The translations under genes and the position numbers were made by a program. From Verpa conica (Eukaryota; Ascomycota; Pezizomycetes; Pezizales; Morchellaceae), in assembly GCA_033030425.1 (NCBI GenBank), contig JAUFSD010000013.1, forward strand, positions 186,001 to 250,000: a stretch of DNA of 64,000 nt. Direction: 5' to 3'. Numbering within the stretch: position 1 is the stretch's first letter; each line of letters opens with the position of its first letter. Shown piece by piece: positions 1 to 11,529 of this stretch. The notes below the pieces were generated by a model that saw nothing but the letters and a program-made list of their open reading frames with translations, did no database searches and was not told the DNA's origin.

Positions 1-2
1 TC

Positions 3-884
3 AGGGATAGTAGCCAGTATACACCACTCCTCCGAGCAATTTTGAATGGGCACGAGAAGGTGGTACAGGTACTCCTGGAGAATAGATCAGACGTCATGGC
101 AGTGCAGGGCGAAAATAATCACACAGCACTACACCTTGCAGCTATTACTGGGCATGAAAAGATTGCGGGGTTACTCCTACAGAACGGGGCTGATATCGAA
201 TTCACTGATAATGGCCAATACACACCACTCCTCCGAGCAGCTTTGAATGGCCGTGAGAAGGTGGTAGAGATACTCTTGATGAGCGGTGCAGATATCACGG
301 CAGTTGAAGGTACACATAAGTATACAGCACTACACATCGCAGCTGTTATCGGGCATGAAGGAGTTGCAGAAGTCCTCCTACGGAAAGGGGCCAACCACAG
401 AGCCACGGATTATGACCAATGCACGCCGCTCCTACAAGCAGCTTGGGAAGGATCTGATCAGGTTACGAAAATACTCCTAGAGAATGGGGCAGACATAAAT
501 GCAGTAGATGGTACAAATTCCACGGCACTGCATATTGCAGCTTCTTTAGGACATGAGAAGGTTGTAGAGGTACTCTTAGAAAAGGGAGCGGACATTACAG
601 CCATCGATGATGACAAATACACGCCACTCCACGAAGCAGCTAGGGGTGGCCATGGGAAGGTGGTAGCGATTCTCTTGGAGAAAAAGGCAGACATCATGGC
701 AGTTCAAGGCACAGGTTCTACGGCACTCCACCTCGCAGCTTTCAAGGGTCATGAGAAAGTCGTAGAGATGCTAGTGATGAATGGGGCAAAAACAGCAGCG
801 ATGGATAGTACTGGGCGCACAGCGCTACAATTAGCGGTCAAGGCAGGCCATAAGCATGTAGAGGAGCTTCTTCGAGATAAATAA
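3..884 (+). CDS. Ankyrin-repeat protein, C-terminal part (5' end outside window)
   Basis: The reading frame is already open at the left edge and runs to TAA at 882-884, so only the C-terminal 293 or so residues are visible. They form about nine consecutive 32-34-residue ankyrin repeats with the usual TPLH/TALHLAA, GHEKVVE and LLEKGAD signatures; the last is a short capping repeat ending in LLRDK. Units alternate between a TPLL-type and a TALH-type start, so the array looks built from a two-repeat (about 66-residue) unit. Ankyrin arrays are protein-binding scaffolds. In filamentous fungi, long arrays of near-identical repeats often form the sensor half of NACHT/NLR-like proteins, but no N-terminal domain can be seen here. 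No membrane segment or catalytic motif is present. No start codon can be assigned. Confidence 0.85.
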   Translation, partial: RDSSQYTPLLRAILNGHEKVVQVLLENRSDVMAVQGENNHTALHLAAITGHEKIAGLLLQNGADIEFTDNGQYTPLLRAALNGREKVVEILLMSGADITAVEGTHKYTALHIAAVIGHEGVAEVLLRKGANHRATDYDQCTPLLQAAWEGSDQVTKILLENGADINAVDGTNSTALHIAASLGHEKVVEVLLEKGADITAIDDDKYTPLHEAARGGHGKVVAILLEKKADIMAVQGTGSTALHLAAFKGHEKVVEMLVMNGAKTAAMDSTGRTALQLAVKAGHKHVEELLRDK

Positions 885-1860
885 GCAATCTTTCGGCGCT
901 CTCCGGGTTATTCCTCTCTGAAACACCCATGTCAACAACCACCCCCGCTACTTAAGATTCAAAATACCAATACATGGGCTCTACTATCGTGATATTATGT
1001 TGTAGTTTTAATAGTTTTCAGGGTCAGACTTGACCTACTCGCTGATACGAGAATTAACAGTCGTCCAGTCATTACTTTTATGCGCCGGGAAAGATATGCA
1101 GAGATCCATTAGATGAATTATAGTCGAATGCTACTACCTCACTACGCCGGCCTTGCAGCACTTTTAGAACTAACCCATACGCAATTTTCTCTGTATATAG
1201 CTCCTTCAGATATATTAAATTTGCCCGATATAGGGCGGTGTTAGTGTGATATCTCGGCCAATGAACATATAATCCTCCTCTAGTTCATGTTGTCCTCACA
1301 TCACAGGACACGGGCGAAAGCTTAATGTACCCAAGTCTAGAACGCATCCCGGGTATCTAGCTTTACTAAATAAACTAACCTTATTGTCTCTCCAAAGCTC
1401 TAACTGACAAATAGAATTATAACTGCTATTACTGTAGTTGCGATGTCACAATTACCTATAGACTCACCGGTGTGATAACTGGTTACAAGAAAAGTAGTCA
1501 ACCTCAGGAGATTGGTAGATTATTTTTACTAGCTTTATGTTATTCACAAAGTCTGCATCGAATCCATGTCTAGGTTGGCCAATGGCTTCTCTCAATAGAT
1601 CTTCCTTTCCTTTCCTCTTATTACTTTGTTAAAGAGATATAACCCCTGCGGTAGGGAGAATGACCAATCCCACGTAGTAATGCAGGTGCATTTCCTAAAA
1701 TAGCTTATATTGCCAGTGTTTATATAAGGTATATAGTTGGACCCTTATATGTATAAGCACCACTTATATGATTACTAAGTAATACCGGATAAGCCGGTGC
1801 ATTATGGCAAGTACGTTTCCAGACCTTCCCAAAATAGAAACCCCCCCCACAAGCACTCCC
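885..1860. other. Non-coding interval between convergent genes
   Basis: This is the space between the 3' end of the ankyrin gene and the 3' end of the D-lactate dehydrogenase gene. Both strands are stop-rich with no spliceable open frame that I could follow. The only visible structure is a few short A/T-rich patches and a C8 run at about 1840. Confidence 0.5.
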
Positions 1861-4035
1861 TTATCCTTCTTTTGGTGGCTCGACCCTCACTACTTTATCA
1901 CAATTAAGCAGCCATAGTGGATCAAAAGAATATTTCAGCTGTACAAAGTCGTTAGTGACCTTTATTAGTATGCGTAGGGTACTAAGGAGACAAAGGGAGA
2001 TTACCCGTCTCATAGCATCAACTGTCTGTTCGCCTAGTTCTTCTTTCAAGTAATCCTACATTCCTGTTAGCATATGATCACAGATTAGATCCACGATAGC
2101 CGGTGTATACCCTCTTCACTAGACCGACACCATGCTCCCCAGTTACGGTCCCCTCCATCTCGATCGCACGCTTAATCATTCTATGAACAACACCCTCGAC
2201 AATCTCCCTTTCCTTATCATTATACAGCAGGATTGTGTGAAAGTTCCCATCACCGACGTGACCGACAATACTCCCGAGAATTTTAGACTTGCTGATGTCT
2301 TCTTTCGTCTCTTCAATGATTTCCGCAAGACGAGACATAGGCACCGCGACATCGGTTGTCCATACACTGTTGTAGCATTTATATTAGTATTGCGTTTAGA
2401 ACTGATTAGGGTGGTACATACTGATCCTCCTCGGTCCTCTTCAGTGCCATCACACTCCACAGTGCTTCCTTCCTTGCTGACCAAAGGTCATGCTCTTCTT
2501 CTTTATTTTTTGCGAATTCGAAACTCTTCGACTGGTGGGATTTCCCAATAGCCTTTACTAGGGCGATTTGTTCCTTCACTCCCGCAGATGTGCCTTATAA
2601 AAGCTGATTAATAACTATCTCTCCTCAAGATCAATCAACACGGGCAGAATTACCAGCAAACTTGAAAAACAATGTTGGTTCCTCCTTCCAGCTCCTACTG
2701 GTTGTTCCAGATTCATTGATACATTTCATCATCACATCATCAAGAATCTCGATCGCAGCAATCGGAATCCCTTTACCGATAACCTCCGCAACCATCTCTG
2801 CAGCATGTTTGATGCTCGGAAACGACGATACCGCCACAGACTCCGACGCAGGCTTAACCGCAAGCTTCAAGGTTGCTTCCGTCACTAATCCTAGAGTCCC
2901 CTCAGACCCAATGAACATCTTCGTCAAGTCATATCCCGCACTCGACTTCCTAGGCCTCTGCCTTGTCTTGATGATTGTTCCATCAGCGAGGACTACAGTG
3001 AGTGACAAGACCCATTCCCGCATTGTCCCGTATCTAGCCGCATTTGTCCCACTACATCCAGTACCAACCATACCACCAATCATCGCCCCTGGACCCGGGT
3101 CCGGAGGAAAGAAAAGTCCATCCTTTGCCAAAATCTCGTTTAGATACTCCCACCCTACTGCCGGTTGAACAATCACGTCAAGGTCCTCCTTGTGGATATC
3201 CAAGATCTTGTCCATGCGTCTGAAATCTATACAGACACCGCCTCTGGTAGGAGCGAAATGGCCCTCTAGCGAAGTTCCGCCGGAGAAAGCGGTCATTGGG
3301 ATGCGTCGCTGATGGCAGATCTTGGCAATTCCGGATACTTCTTCAGTGGTGTGAGGGTAAACGATTAAGAAAGGGAGCTCCCCTTCGTTGGGATGAGAGG
3401 ACCATGAGGATGTGGAGTGGGTCTCGAGGTCATCGGGGCGTGTAGAAACGTTCTCGGGACCGAGAAGCCGGCCGAATTCAGTCCATGAGGCTTGTAGGTT
3501 TGATTTTGAGAGGTTGTGTGACGGGGGGGTGACGGAAGATAGTGGGGAGGTTGAGGTTGTCGGGAGTGCCGGTTGGGATAAGGACCCTAAGTAGTAGAAC
3601 CCGCCGGCAACAAATGCAAGGGCTAAGGATATGTTAGTACTGTCCACCTTTAGATTAAATAATTGAGTCCTAAGAAGGTGATTATACGACAAGAGCGATA
3701 AAGCTGCACCCTGTGCTCAATGGGAATAGGGGAGGGGAGTCAATTAAAATAAACCCACAGAATACCCGACTAAAGATTTCTCCTGCACTAACTTTATCGC
3801 CCTCACCACGCTCTTCAGTTCCTGGTCTTCTCCGGGACTGTAGTGTCTGCTCGGCTTGAATCCTTTTGGCCGTCGAATCATACAATTGACCGCGAAAAGA
3901 CTTCTTGAACTTATCTTCGCCATCTGACTGTGTCGACTGGAACCGTGCTATCGGCACCCGGGAGCATCGTATGAGTCGAGCGGTAGTCGAGCAAGATGAA
4001 GCTCGAGTAAGGAGTAGTAGACGGGGTGCTGGCAT
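1861..4035 (-). CDS. DLD1: D-lactate dehydrogenase (cytochrome), mitochondrial
   Basis: Flavoprotein oxidising D-lactate to pyruvate and passing electrons to cytochrome c (EC 1.1.2.4 family). Six exons read in phase give about 597 residues: 4035-3793, 3647-2654, 2593-2422, 2366-2111, 2055-2005 and 1938-1861. The N-terminus is Arg/Ser-rich without acids, a mitochondrial presequence, followed by a hydrophobic stretch near residues 90-105. The FAD-binding (FAD_binding_4) core shows FSGGTSLEGH and FPPDPG. The C-terminal FAD-oxidase domain shows HVGDGNFH and GEHGVG, and the protein ends NCDKVVRVEPPK-like, typical of fungal DLD. Donor GTATGT closes exon 3 and CTAAC branch points precede the last two acceptors. 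Intron 1 is ambiguous: donor GTGCAG with an acceptor about 25 bp downstream also keeps frame. All domain landmarks are present, so I read it as functional. Confidence 0.9.
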
Positions 4036-5079
4036 TGTTGCGAGACTTTTGATGCGCTTCAAGGTGTGACGGGGAAAATCGACTTGGGCCGGACACTTTA
4101 TGTTCGTCGGTCGACAGGGTGGGGGTTGAACACCGCCGGCAAGCTTCGGATGCACGGATTGACTGAGGAAACTGAAGCCGAAAGCTTTGTGCGACTCCTA
4201 CGATTTCTCAGGAAGGTGATTCGGGGGATCGGAATAGAATCTCAGTCTCTGCGTGTGTTGAAAATGACGAAGGAAGTGAGGCGCAGGCGGAGCCCCGCAT
4301 ATGTGGCGCGGGCAGCACTAGCCACAAACTACGCTGTGCACTCGAGTACCAGATCCCCCCCCCAATTCACACGAAACCCATAGTGTAGAACGAGATAAAT
4401 GTACTCTAGAGCTGACTCCCACCAAAGCCTACACCTAGCCTCTACCGAAATATAAATCCGTGAAGTATTTTACTAAGCTATAGGAGGGAAATTACTTTTT
4501 CCTTACAACCGCCTTTTAAGCTACATAGCTCGCTCAGATTAAACCTCGACGCCACCATTTATTTCTAGAAAGTATGATACAAACCTTGAGAGTGTGTTCC
4601 CCAAGGTCAATTTTGGCCCACCAGGACCCCCGACAGAGCCGTTGATTAGTTCATTCAACCGAGTAATCCACAGGCATCTCCTCTATACCCTCCATGCTCT
4701 CAAAATCTTTACCACCATTCCTAAGGGACCGAATAATCTCATCCACCCTTGACCCGGTGATCTACATCTATGTCGGTAGTGTACGGGAGTGATTCTTCCG
4801 GCTAGCTGTTGCCCAGCAGGATGTTTATTCATAGATAATTTGAATCCCATCTAGTCTGAGAAGAGAGTAATCAATAATATGCGCCCACACAGAACTCGAT
4901 ATAGTATCTTCAAGCTATGGCGCCCAAAGAGGCTGGTCGGGTTTCTCTGAAAGACTGGGGGGCATCCACCGACCACATGGTCTGCTAAATCGAGAATAAA
5001 AGATCGTGCAAGGTTCGTGCGAAAGCCCTTCCCATCAAGCGTATAGAATCGATCAAAGTTTCGACATTACAGCCTAACG
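4036..5079. promoter_or_regulatory. Divergent intergenic region upstream of DLD1 and the small membrane-protein gene
   Basis: This interval separates the DLD1 start from the plus-strand gene at 5080 and should contain both promoters. No clear TATA box is visible. One minus-strand stretch at 4651-4763 looks coding and is listed separately. The rest is stop-rich in all frames. Confidence 0.4.
4651..4763 (-). other. Coding-like terminal segment, unassigned
   Basis: Read on the minus strand, an acceptor-like TAG is followed by 36 sense codons starting ITGSRVDEII and ending in PVDYSVE, then TGA. Composition (charged, amphipathic, few rare codons) resembles the end of a real protein, and it would be a last exon after an intron ending GATGTAG. 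I could not connect it to a convincing upstream exon between 4764 and 5079. It may be a remnant or part of a small unrecognised gene. Confidence 0.2.
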
Positions 5080-5381
5080 ATGACAGGCGCTACCGGTGGC
5101 CTTTGGTTTGCTGTCTATAGTCTAACTCAATCGCTACAATGGTTTATGCAGGTTTAGTCGGAGTGTCATTAGCTATGCTTTCTTGCTTATCACCACCCAC
5201 CTCTTCTCTACCATCACCCGCCGTTCCCTTCATCCGAAGTACCCATCCAATCCTGCATAGCTATATTATCATCTCCATCCTCGGAGTAGCGTTAGCTACA
5301 GCTTTGGCAGTTTCTAGAGCCATTGCCGAATGTATGCTCGACCCGCCAGGCGCGTGGTTGTTGAAGAAAGAGGAGGGGTAA
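5080..5381 (+). CDS. Small hydrophobic protein, possible two-TM protein
   Basis: A short gene of unknown function. ATG at 5080 with donor GTGGCC at about 5096 and acceptor TGCAG at 5151 gives about 82 residues starting MTGATGLVGVS; an unspliced start at 5139 (ATGGTTTAT) gives 80 residues. The protein has a hydrophobic stretch near the N-terminus, a Ser/Pro-rich linker, PFI..THPI, a second membrane-type segment (IIISILGVALATALAV) and a charged tail ending KKEEG. The layout (two short TM segments with a PFI-x-HP linker) is weakly reminiscent of DPM2, the small subunit of dolichol-phosphate mannose synthase, but the usual FPPR-WAIRIP block is absent, so I do not assign it. It lies head-to-head with DLD1, about 1 kb away. 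Confidence 0.4.
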
Positions 5382-8073
5382 GGTGGGTAGAGTGGGAGTG
5401 AATGCAATAACAGTTGGTGGTGTGGCGTGAAAATTGTGGCTTAGTGTCGCACATGATCATACTTTAAGAGATGAGTATAGTAAGAATCTTTCCTCCCACT
5501 ATTAGCCTTTAACGTTCCAATATAAGTATCTCTTTAGAGCCTCTTAGTGACAAGGGTCTACTATGAATAATAGATACAGGGTAAACAGCTCAGTGTTTGA
5601 TTAATAATTAATAGATTACTGGGTTAGGGTTGCTTGGAGTTACTTTCTCTCGGGTTTAGCCAGTCCTACTTCTTTGATCGTTAATTGCCCCACGCACTTA
5701 AATTGAATAATAGGTACGAGTGATAATTTATAGACCTTACCACATCCCCATTCCCCATCTACTAGCTTGTTATTAGAATTTATAACGAGGCCACCTTTCC
5801 CGTTAATTTCTAAAGTTACTACTCCAGGTATATAAGTTATGTAATATCAGCCTTATATATCCTATTTTTTTACAAGCACTAATCAAGGGGTGTTCAGCTG
5901 GCATTTGGGCTACTCTATCCGACGCTCGCATCTCGGCGGATGTTCCGCTGTTTCACTCATGCATATAATTTATTCAACGAGACAAAGCTAATGTAATTTC
6001 AGCCTTTTTATAGTAGCATGATATAGGGCTCATACAAATAGCCAACAAGCAGGCTGATAAAATCCCAATACAATACAGGTTTTACCTCAGTCGATAGTCG
6101 TGATTGATGGGTACCAAGCAGTGAATATAGGGCCTTTCCGAGTATCTCAGCCTTCATGAAGTTGATTCACCAAGGCTGAGCCTCTAGAGGAATTCTACTG
6201 CGCATTCCCCTTCCGTAATTGTGCTAAGAGATCACGCCACTTTGTAAGTAATCATGTGGCCAATGACATGAGGCCTCAGTGCCTTTGAGGGTTAGGGTTT
6301 AGTACAGCCCAACCACGCCTCTCACAGTTACGGAGTTTAATTGTCTTATATGCTAAGAGGTTATATATTCTTTCCATTACTAGAAGTCATAGTTTCGTTT
6401 AGACTTTGTACTGGCCACCCTACAGCATGCTACTGAAACATGTTCCAACGATCATTTCTTTGCACCGAGTGATGGATCATGATTCACACTCCCCTTGATA
6501 ATTCGGCCGTTTTTTCAATTCACCATAGCCTAAGATGTTGCTCATCGGGATTTTAGGGAAATATGGCTCATGAAGAAGGTCTTAGAGATAGTACCTAATC
6601 ATATACCTAAACCCTCAGCAAGAGTGCAATTAAGAAGTGCATATCTTTGCCTTGACCCAATTACAAGCCCTGGTTAATTTATAATCCAGTGCATCAGGAA
6701 ATGTGCGCGCTGTCAACGCATGTACGCCGTCTTGGATATATTACCCGGTATTCCAAGGGTATCACGAGTCAGGTTAGCTGCAGAGCGCATGGTCTGTATG
6801 CTGCTGCCTAGCCAGCTTCATGTGCAATGACGTTGATGATATCGATGGTTTTGAGGGATGGGGAAGATGGGGGTTCCCATCGTATTCATAGCTATTAGTT
6901 CGGGACCCCGGATAATTCCGTGTATAGGACACCACTTATTGTCTTAATGCGTTCCCGGATCGCGGGGGTAGATCTGTTTTAATTAAAAACCCACAGATCG
7001 GTCGCTGTGTCATCGATCAACCGTAAAATCTACAATTAACCCATGTAAAGCGGGTTATTCCCGGGGTTTTGCCTTAGCTTTAATATACAGGAAGATTAAT
7101 GGTTGGGTTTAATTTTATGGTGATTTGGGCTACTTAAATTATACAACCTATTTCTTTTTAGAGTAATCTATTACGGCCTCCCCCACTCTATACCCCCACG
7201 ACACCAGGAAAGGGACACCGTGTTCTTTACCTACATTACTTAACCGTCTTCCTTGAAAGTCATTCCTCAGGTTTGGAGTACACATACAAAGAGCTCGCCG
7301 ACACAATTTCCTATAAGCACTATTTAAGTTTGACCACAGCGTTTTTTTGTGGGTGCTTGACTAATCCGCCTTAATTAACCAAGTGATATTCCTGACCTTT
7401 CAGAGCAAGGATTTGCCATATGACACAGAAGCCACTCCCTCAGTATTTAGATCGTGATAAATGACCTTAGGAACCGCTAGTTACTTACAATTGACGCTGT
7501 GATACGTCTCGGTAGTAACCGGTATTCCATTGTTATGTCTAGGTATATTTCTCGCGGTACAGATAAGCTCTAAAAGTATTTTTTAAACTTTTTTGTTGAT
7601 CTATCAGGTAGATAAGACGTCATAGATGTTGTTTTTCCGCTGATTTCCGTCGTTTGTTTACCTTAAGATCTTGGTGGACCTTAGAGAAATTATTTCCCAA
7701 TACCGCAGTGCAATCACATGTAGAAAGAAAAGCTCTTTCCCCCCCCCCGAGTGTCTCGTGATTATGTATGTTTGCTTCTTTCCACCGGCCGGACGGCCGG
7801 CCGGAAGTGACCCAAAACATGAGGACTTTGGACCTCTGACATGACGATCATTACCCCCTTTAGGTGCCCCTCGCCCTCGTGCACTTGTTTAAATCATAGC
7901 CTTCTTATGTTATTGCCAGGCTGAAACTTTTGGTATCGTGTCTTTGCTTTTTTAGGAAGTTTGGGTATAAATCCAGCAGCACCTCCGGGAATTAGCGGTA
8001 GCCTCCAGAGAATTCTACAACTCAGGAAATACCTCAAACCTCCTCGAAAGAATTTTGCCCCTACGATAAAGCC
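5382..8073. other. 2.7-kb non-coding, decayed interval
   Basis: All six frames are broken by frequent stops. Short telomere-like words (GGGTTAGGGTT) occur near 5620 and 6290, and a GC palindrome built of GGCCGG words lies at about 7786-7803 beside a C10 run. No tRNA, ORF or recognisable transposon domain was found. A long-decayed transposon origin is plausible but not demonstrable by eye. Confidence 0.45.
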
Positions 8074-8824
8074 ATGCCGATGAGACGAATCATCACGGTT
8101 AATCGAAAGAAGAGGATTAACTGGCAACCCTTCAAGGCCATCATCCATCAGCTCTTTTGGGAGGAGGGAGTCACATTTGACGAGCTCCCTAGGAGGATGC
8201 GGAAGCATGGCCTCACCGCCAGGTATGTTAGGAATGATCTCGAGCCATCTTGACTGGAATAAACATCCCTTTTGGTGAATGGAGTTGCTAATCTATATTT
8301 AGTCGGAGGTCTTATTGTAGCAAGTTAGGGGAATGGGGTTGGAGAAGGAGGACCAGTAGGCATTTGGCCTTCAGCGCTCCTCCCCCTCCGGCAGTAGAAA
8401 CGGGAGATACAGTACTTGAAGCACTAGAACCCGAATCGCTTGAATATAAAACCGCAGGCACTGAAGGTATGTAGCCCATATACTCCGTGCTATTGCATAC
8501 TCACAATAGATATCACGATAGAAGTGCTAGAGACGATGAGCCCTATCAATGAACTCAAAGATTATATAGAGGATATGGACGCTCTTCAAGAGGTAAATAA
8601 TCCATTAGTGAAAGTCTGATGCAGCCTGTAGACTGACCTCCGAGCAGTATTATTCGCCGGATACCCAAATTACTAACAATAACGATATACCAATGCTAGA
8701 TCTCTGTAGTAGCCTAGATTGCTCAGGCTTGGTGTGCATCCCCTGTTTTACCACATCACCGACAGCGGAAGAGAGCGATGTGGACGTGTGGTCTCCACCG
8801 GAACGCTACGCTTTCTTTGATTAG
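8074..8824 (+). CDS. Clr5-domain-like small protein
   Basis: A four-exon gene found by splice-signal reading: 8074-8222, 8303-8466, 8510-8592 and 8648-8824, with phases matching throughout, giving 190 residues. Donors are GTATGT, GTATGT and GTAAAT. Residues about 15-65 (INWQPFKAIIHQLF, VTFDELPRRM, SRRSYCSKLGEWGWRR) match the layout of the fungal Clr5 domain: W-x-x-[FY]-K-x-x-I, then L-x-x-[VL]-x-x-x-M, then a Y-x-x-x-L-x-x-W-G-x-R end. Clr5 domains are small helical modules found alone or in front of other domains in many Pezizomycotina proteins; S. pombe Clr5 acts in heterochromatic silencing. The remainder is acidic and Ser/Pro-rich with a DLCSSLDCSGLVCIPC cysteine patch. The start could be either of two ATGs, at 8074 or 8080. 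No neighbour within 3 kb. Confidence 0.6.
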
Positions 8825-10334
8825 CTCGATCAGGGTAACATTAGTACCCGTTATTATATGGTCGCTCACATCAACAGTGACATTTATATTTATCCTCTAT
8901 CAAATTGGCTTATCTCTTTATTTCTAGCTTTATGTATTACTACGGGGGGTTATATTTTAGGGTGGTCATCTTGAGCTTCTCGTTACATCTGCTTTGGAAG
9001 TTGTCTTTTACGGTACAAAATTACCTTATCTCTTTAGTTTCGATCTTTGTATTATTACGAAATACTTTATAAAACTTTTATACCCAATTAATCGCCCATT
9101 GGTTATGTGCAATATGCAACCTTATGACCTATGTCCAGCACGGTTTGTTTCGGCGACCACCTTTTGTTTCCTCTATCTTATCTTCCACTATGCATGTGGC
9201 TGTCCAGTATGATATCAGCCTCTAAAATAAGCTATTGCACTTTCACGTTTAATTCGTTAACAACTACTTTGGGGATCTTAATACAAGCAGAGATAATCTC
9301 GTTTACCTAGTTACACCCAAACTCACTGGATTTTACCTCTCCCTTAATTCTTCAAGTTTTTCTATCTCTTCCGGGGGATTAGGGTTAGAGCTATGCGATA
9401 ACGGTCTCTGAGGTTTTACACTTCAATCTTCTTAATAGACCCATGTCCATTCATGCTCCCCAGAAACCGGTGGGTTGGTACCGATAAGCATGAAACGCCA
9501 ACTAAGACAAATGAGTTTTGGAAAAAAAGAACAAGATTCGACGCGAATAACCGATGATATGCGCTGCAACATAACTGGGTGAATAGAATCCAACAGCAGC
9601 TCAAGAGTAACTTACATGCAATGGATTGAAAATCTAGATCGATTAGATAATTTTATTACTAAGAGTTTTTTTACGGTTTACCATCCCGATTTATATAGTT
9701 ATGAATAATAGTTTATCTTATCCACCGATCGTATATGAGTGATACTCCGTGCATGTAATCAGTAAGGCTGACAAAACATACATGTAGACCTGAGACGGCG
9801 CCGTGTAACTAAGTATAGGCCCAATTGTTTCACAGCCCAGTTAGCTGTGACCCTGTGCTCCTGTGCTCCTGTCCTCTGTGTTCTATAGGTTCACATCATA
9901 ACAGTCACTGCGCACCAGGCCAACTTGGTTTTTTTATCCTCAATATGGGGGAAATAGTACCTCGGTTATGCGCGGGCCCTTTTTCTAACTATGGATCTAT
10001 CATAAAAGAGTACTAACAAGTATCCATATTTCTTACTGCTCACTTTGTGACAACTGGAGTGAAATCTCGGATAAATATCCGGCTAAATATAAAGCCTCAG
10101 TGGGTGAGGGAGGTAATCTTGTGGTTTCCGGATAAAGATTTTACTAAAGTAACCCCTAACCCTATAAAGACAAGCAAGAAACCTCAAGCATTTTGTTTAT
10201 TACCTAGTAAATGAGCTTATAGTGAATGAGCACAGCGTTGATTCAGTAGATTAGTATTCTAGCAACTCACATGTAAGGGCGTCGAGAGCTTTAGTGCTCT
10301 CTCGCAAAAGCAAGGCCTTAAACCACACCTACAC

Positions 10335-10484
10335 CTACTCACGACAAGAAATAAGTACCCGGAAATGCAGGTCTCTGATATGGAATATCTATTGGATAAG
10401 GATGACTTTCTGTGAATGTTATACCTGTCTATTGGTGAGAATACTCACTTGCATTTCCGGGTACTTATTGCCTGCCACGAGTAG
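10335..10484. repeat. Inverted repeat, 35-bp arms (foldback element)
   Basis: The left arm, 10335-10369, and the right arm, 10450-10484, are reverse complements. The inner 20 bp of each arm (AATAAGTACCCGGAAATGCA and its complement) match perfectly, and the outer 15 bp differ at about five positions, most of them transitions. The spacer is 80 bp with no open frame. The size and shape suggest a short non-autonomous foldback element or MITE remnant. Confidence 0.7.
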
Positions 10485-10630
10485 ACCTAAGGCAAACCTG
10501 GCAATTCCTCCTCATTCGCTGGGTCCCACAATTGAATAGAGATTTCAATGACTGGCTTGAGTACTGGCTCAATGGCTCCTCGAATAAAAATGCAGCATTG
10601 GCGCCGCCATGTGGAGTTGCTTATGGGTAG

Positions 10631-10932
10631 AGAAGTGAAATTAAACTACCCATACACTCTGATCAGCACCAGGTCCTACCCGAGGGGGTCAGACGCTGCG
10701 GAGACCACCTCAGCTACGTCTACAGCGCGGTTTCCCAGGAAAATAACAGACCTCTCGTGGGAATTAGTTACCATTACTAGAGAAGTGAAATTAAACTGCC
10801 CATACACTCCGAGTAGCACCCGGTCCTACCCGAGGGAGGTCAGACGCTGCAGAGACCACCTCAGCTACGTCTACGGCGCGGTTTCCCCAGGAAAATAACA
10901 GACCTCTCGTGGGAACTAGTTACTATTACTAG
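10631..10932. repeat. 150-bp unit in two tandem copies
   Basis: Copy 1 (10631-10780, 150 bp) and copy 2 (10781-10932, 152 bp) both start AGAAGTGAAATTAAAC and end with a TTAC-x-ATTACTAG-type sequence. They differ by a handful of mostly transition changes and two single-base insertions in G or C runs. The array follows the 10.4-kb hairpin by about 150 bp. The short frames across it keep no consistent coding signal, so I read it as a non-coding minisatellite-like duplication. Confidence 0.8.
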
Positions 10933-11529
10933 AAAAATCTAATATAATAGTTTATTAATCAAATGCGATTTAGCGAGAGCTTCATACTAGCTATATAAAG
11001 TGGGTAACGGTGGAGAATAAGGAGAGTAATATGAGTGTCCTGTTATCTAGATGTCTTAACAGCCTTCGATCTAAGTAACAACTTGGTTGGGCATAATAAC
11101 AGTCATAAGTGCACCAACTACCTGAAGGTTTCAGAAACTAGAGGGTCTCTATGAATAGTCTTTTTTGCATTCTGAAAACCCCACTATGTAGGAATAAATT
11201 ATCAATTGGGTGAATATGTATTAGATCGGTCTGTCCGGAGCAGCCGAAAGATCTATTAGCTGGCTGAACCAAGTTTTTCTTTTGGAATGGCTGCTTAGAA
11301 ATCAAACAAGTAGTATAGTGGGCACTGTATAACTTCCAAACAAGAACACGAACTTGCACTTGAATCCTTACGGACCATTAGCAACCTCCGTAGCTCCGGA
11401 ATTCTGCACAAAGTATTGGCGTGTGACGTTACCTAACTACACTTAGTCTCGTTATTCGTTTAGGTTAGCCTTGATTGCGTTGCCCATATATATTACACAA
11501 ATGTATATATCTGTTAGAAGCAGAAAGGT

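Noticed and set aside
119..406. 95-codon minus-strand frame opposite the ankyrin gene
   Set aside because: It is the antisense shadow of ankyrin repeats and mirrors their periodicity; no independent signal.
2132..2551. 139-codon plus-strand frame
   Set aside because: It lies antisense to conserved DLD1 exons and an intron, with no domain of its own.
10548..10898. 116-codon plus-strand frame across the tandem repeat
   Set aside because: It is created by the 150-bp duplication, and the two copies are read in different frames after single-base insertions; no conserved protein results.
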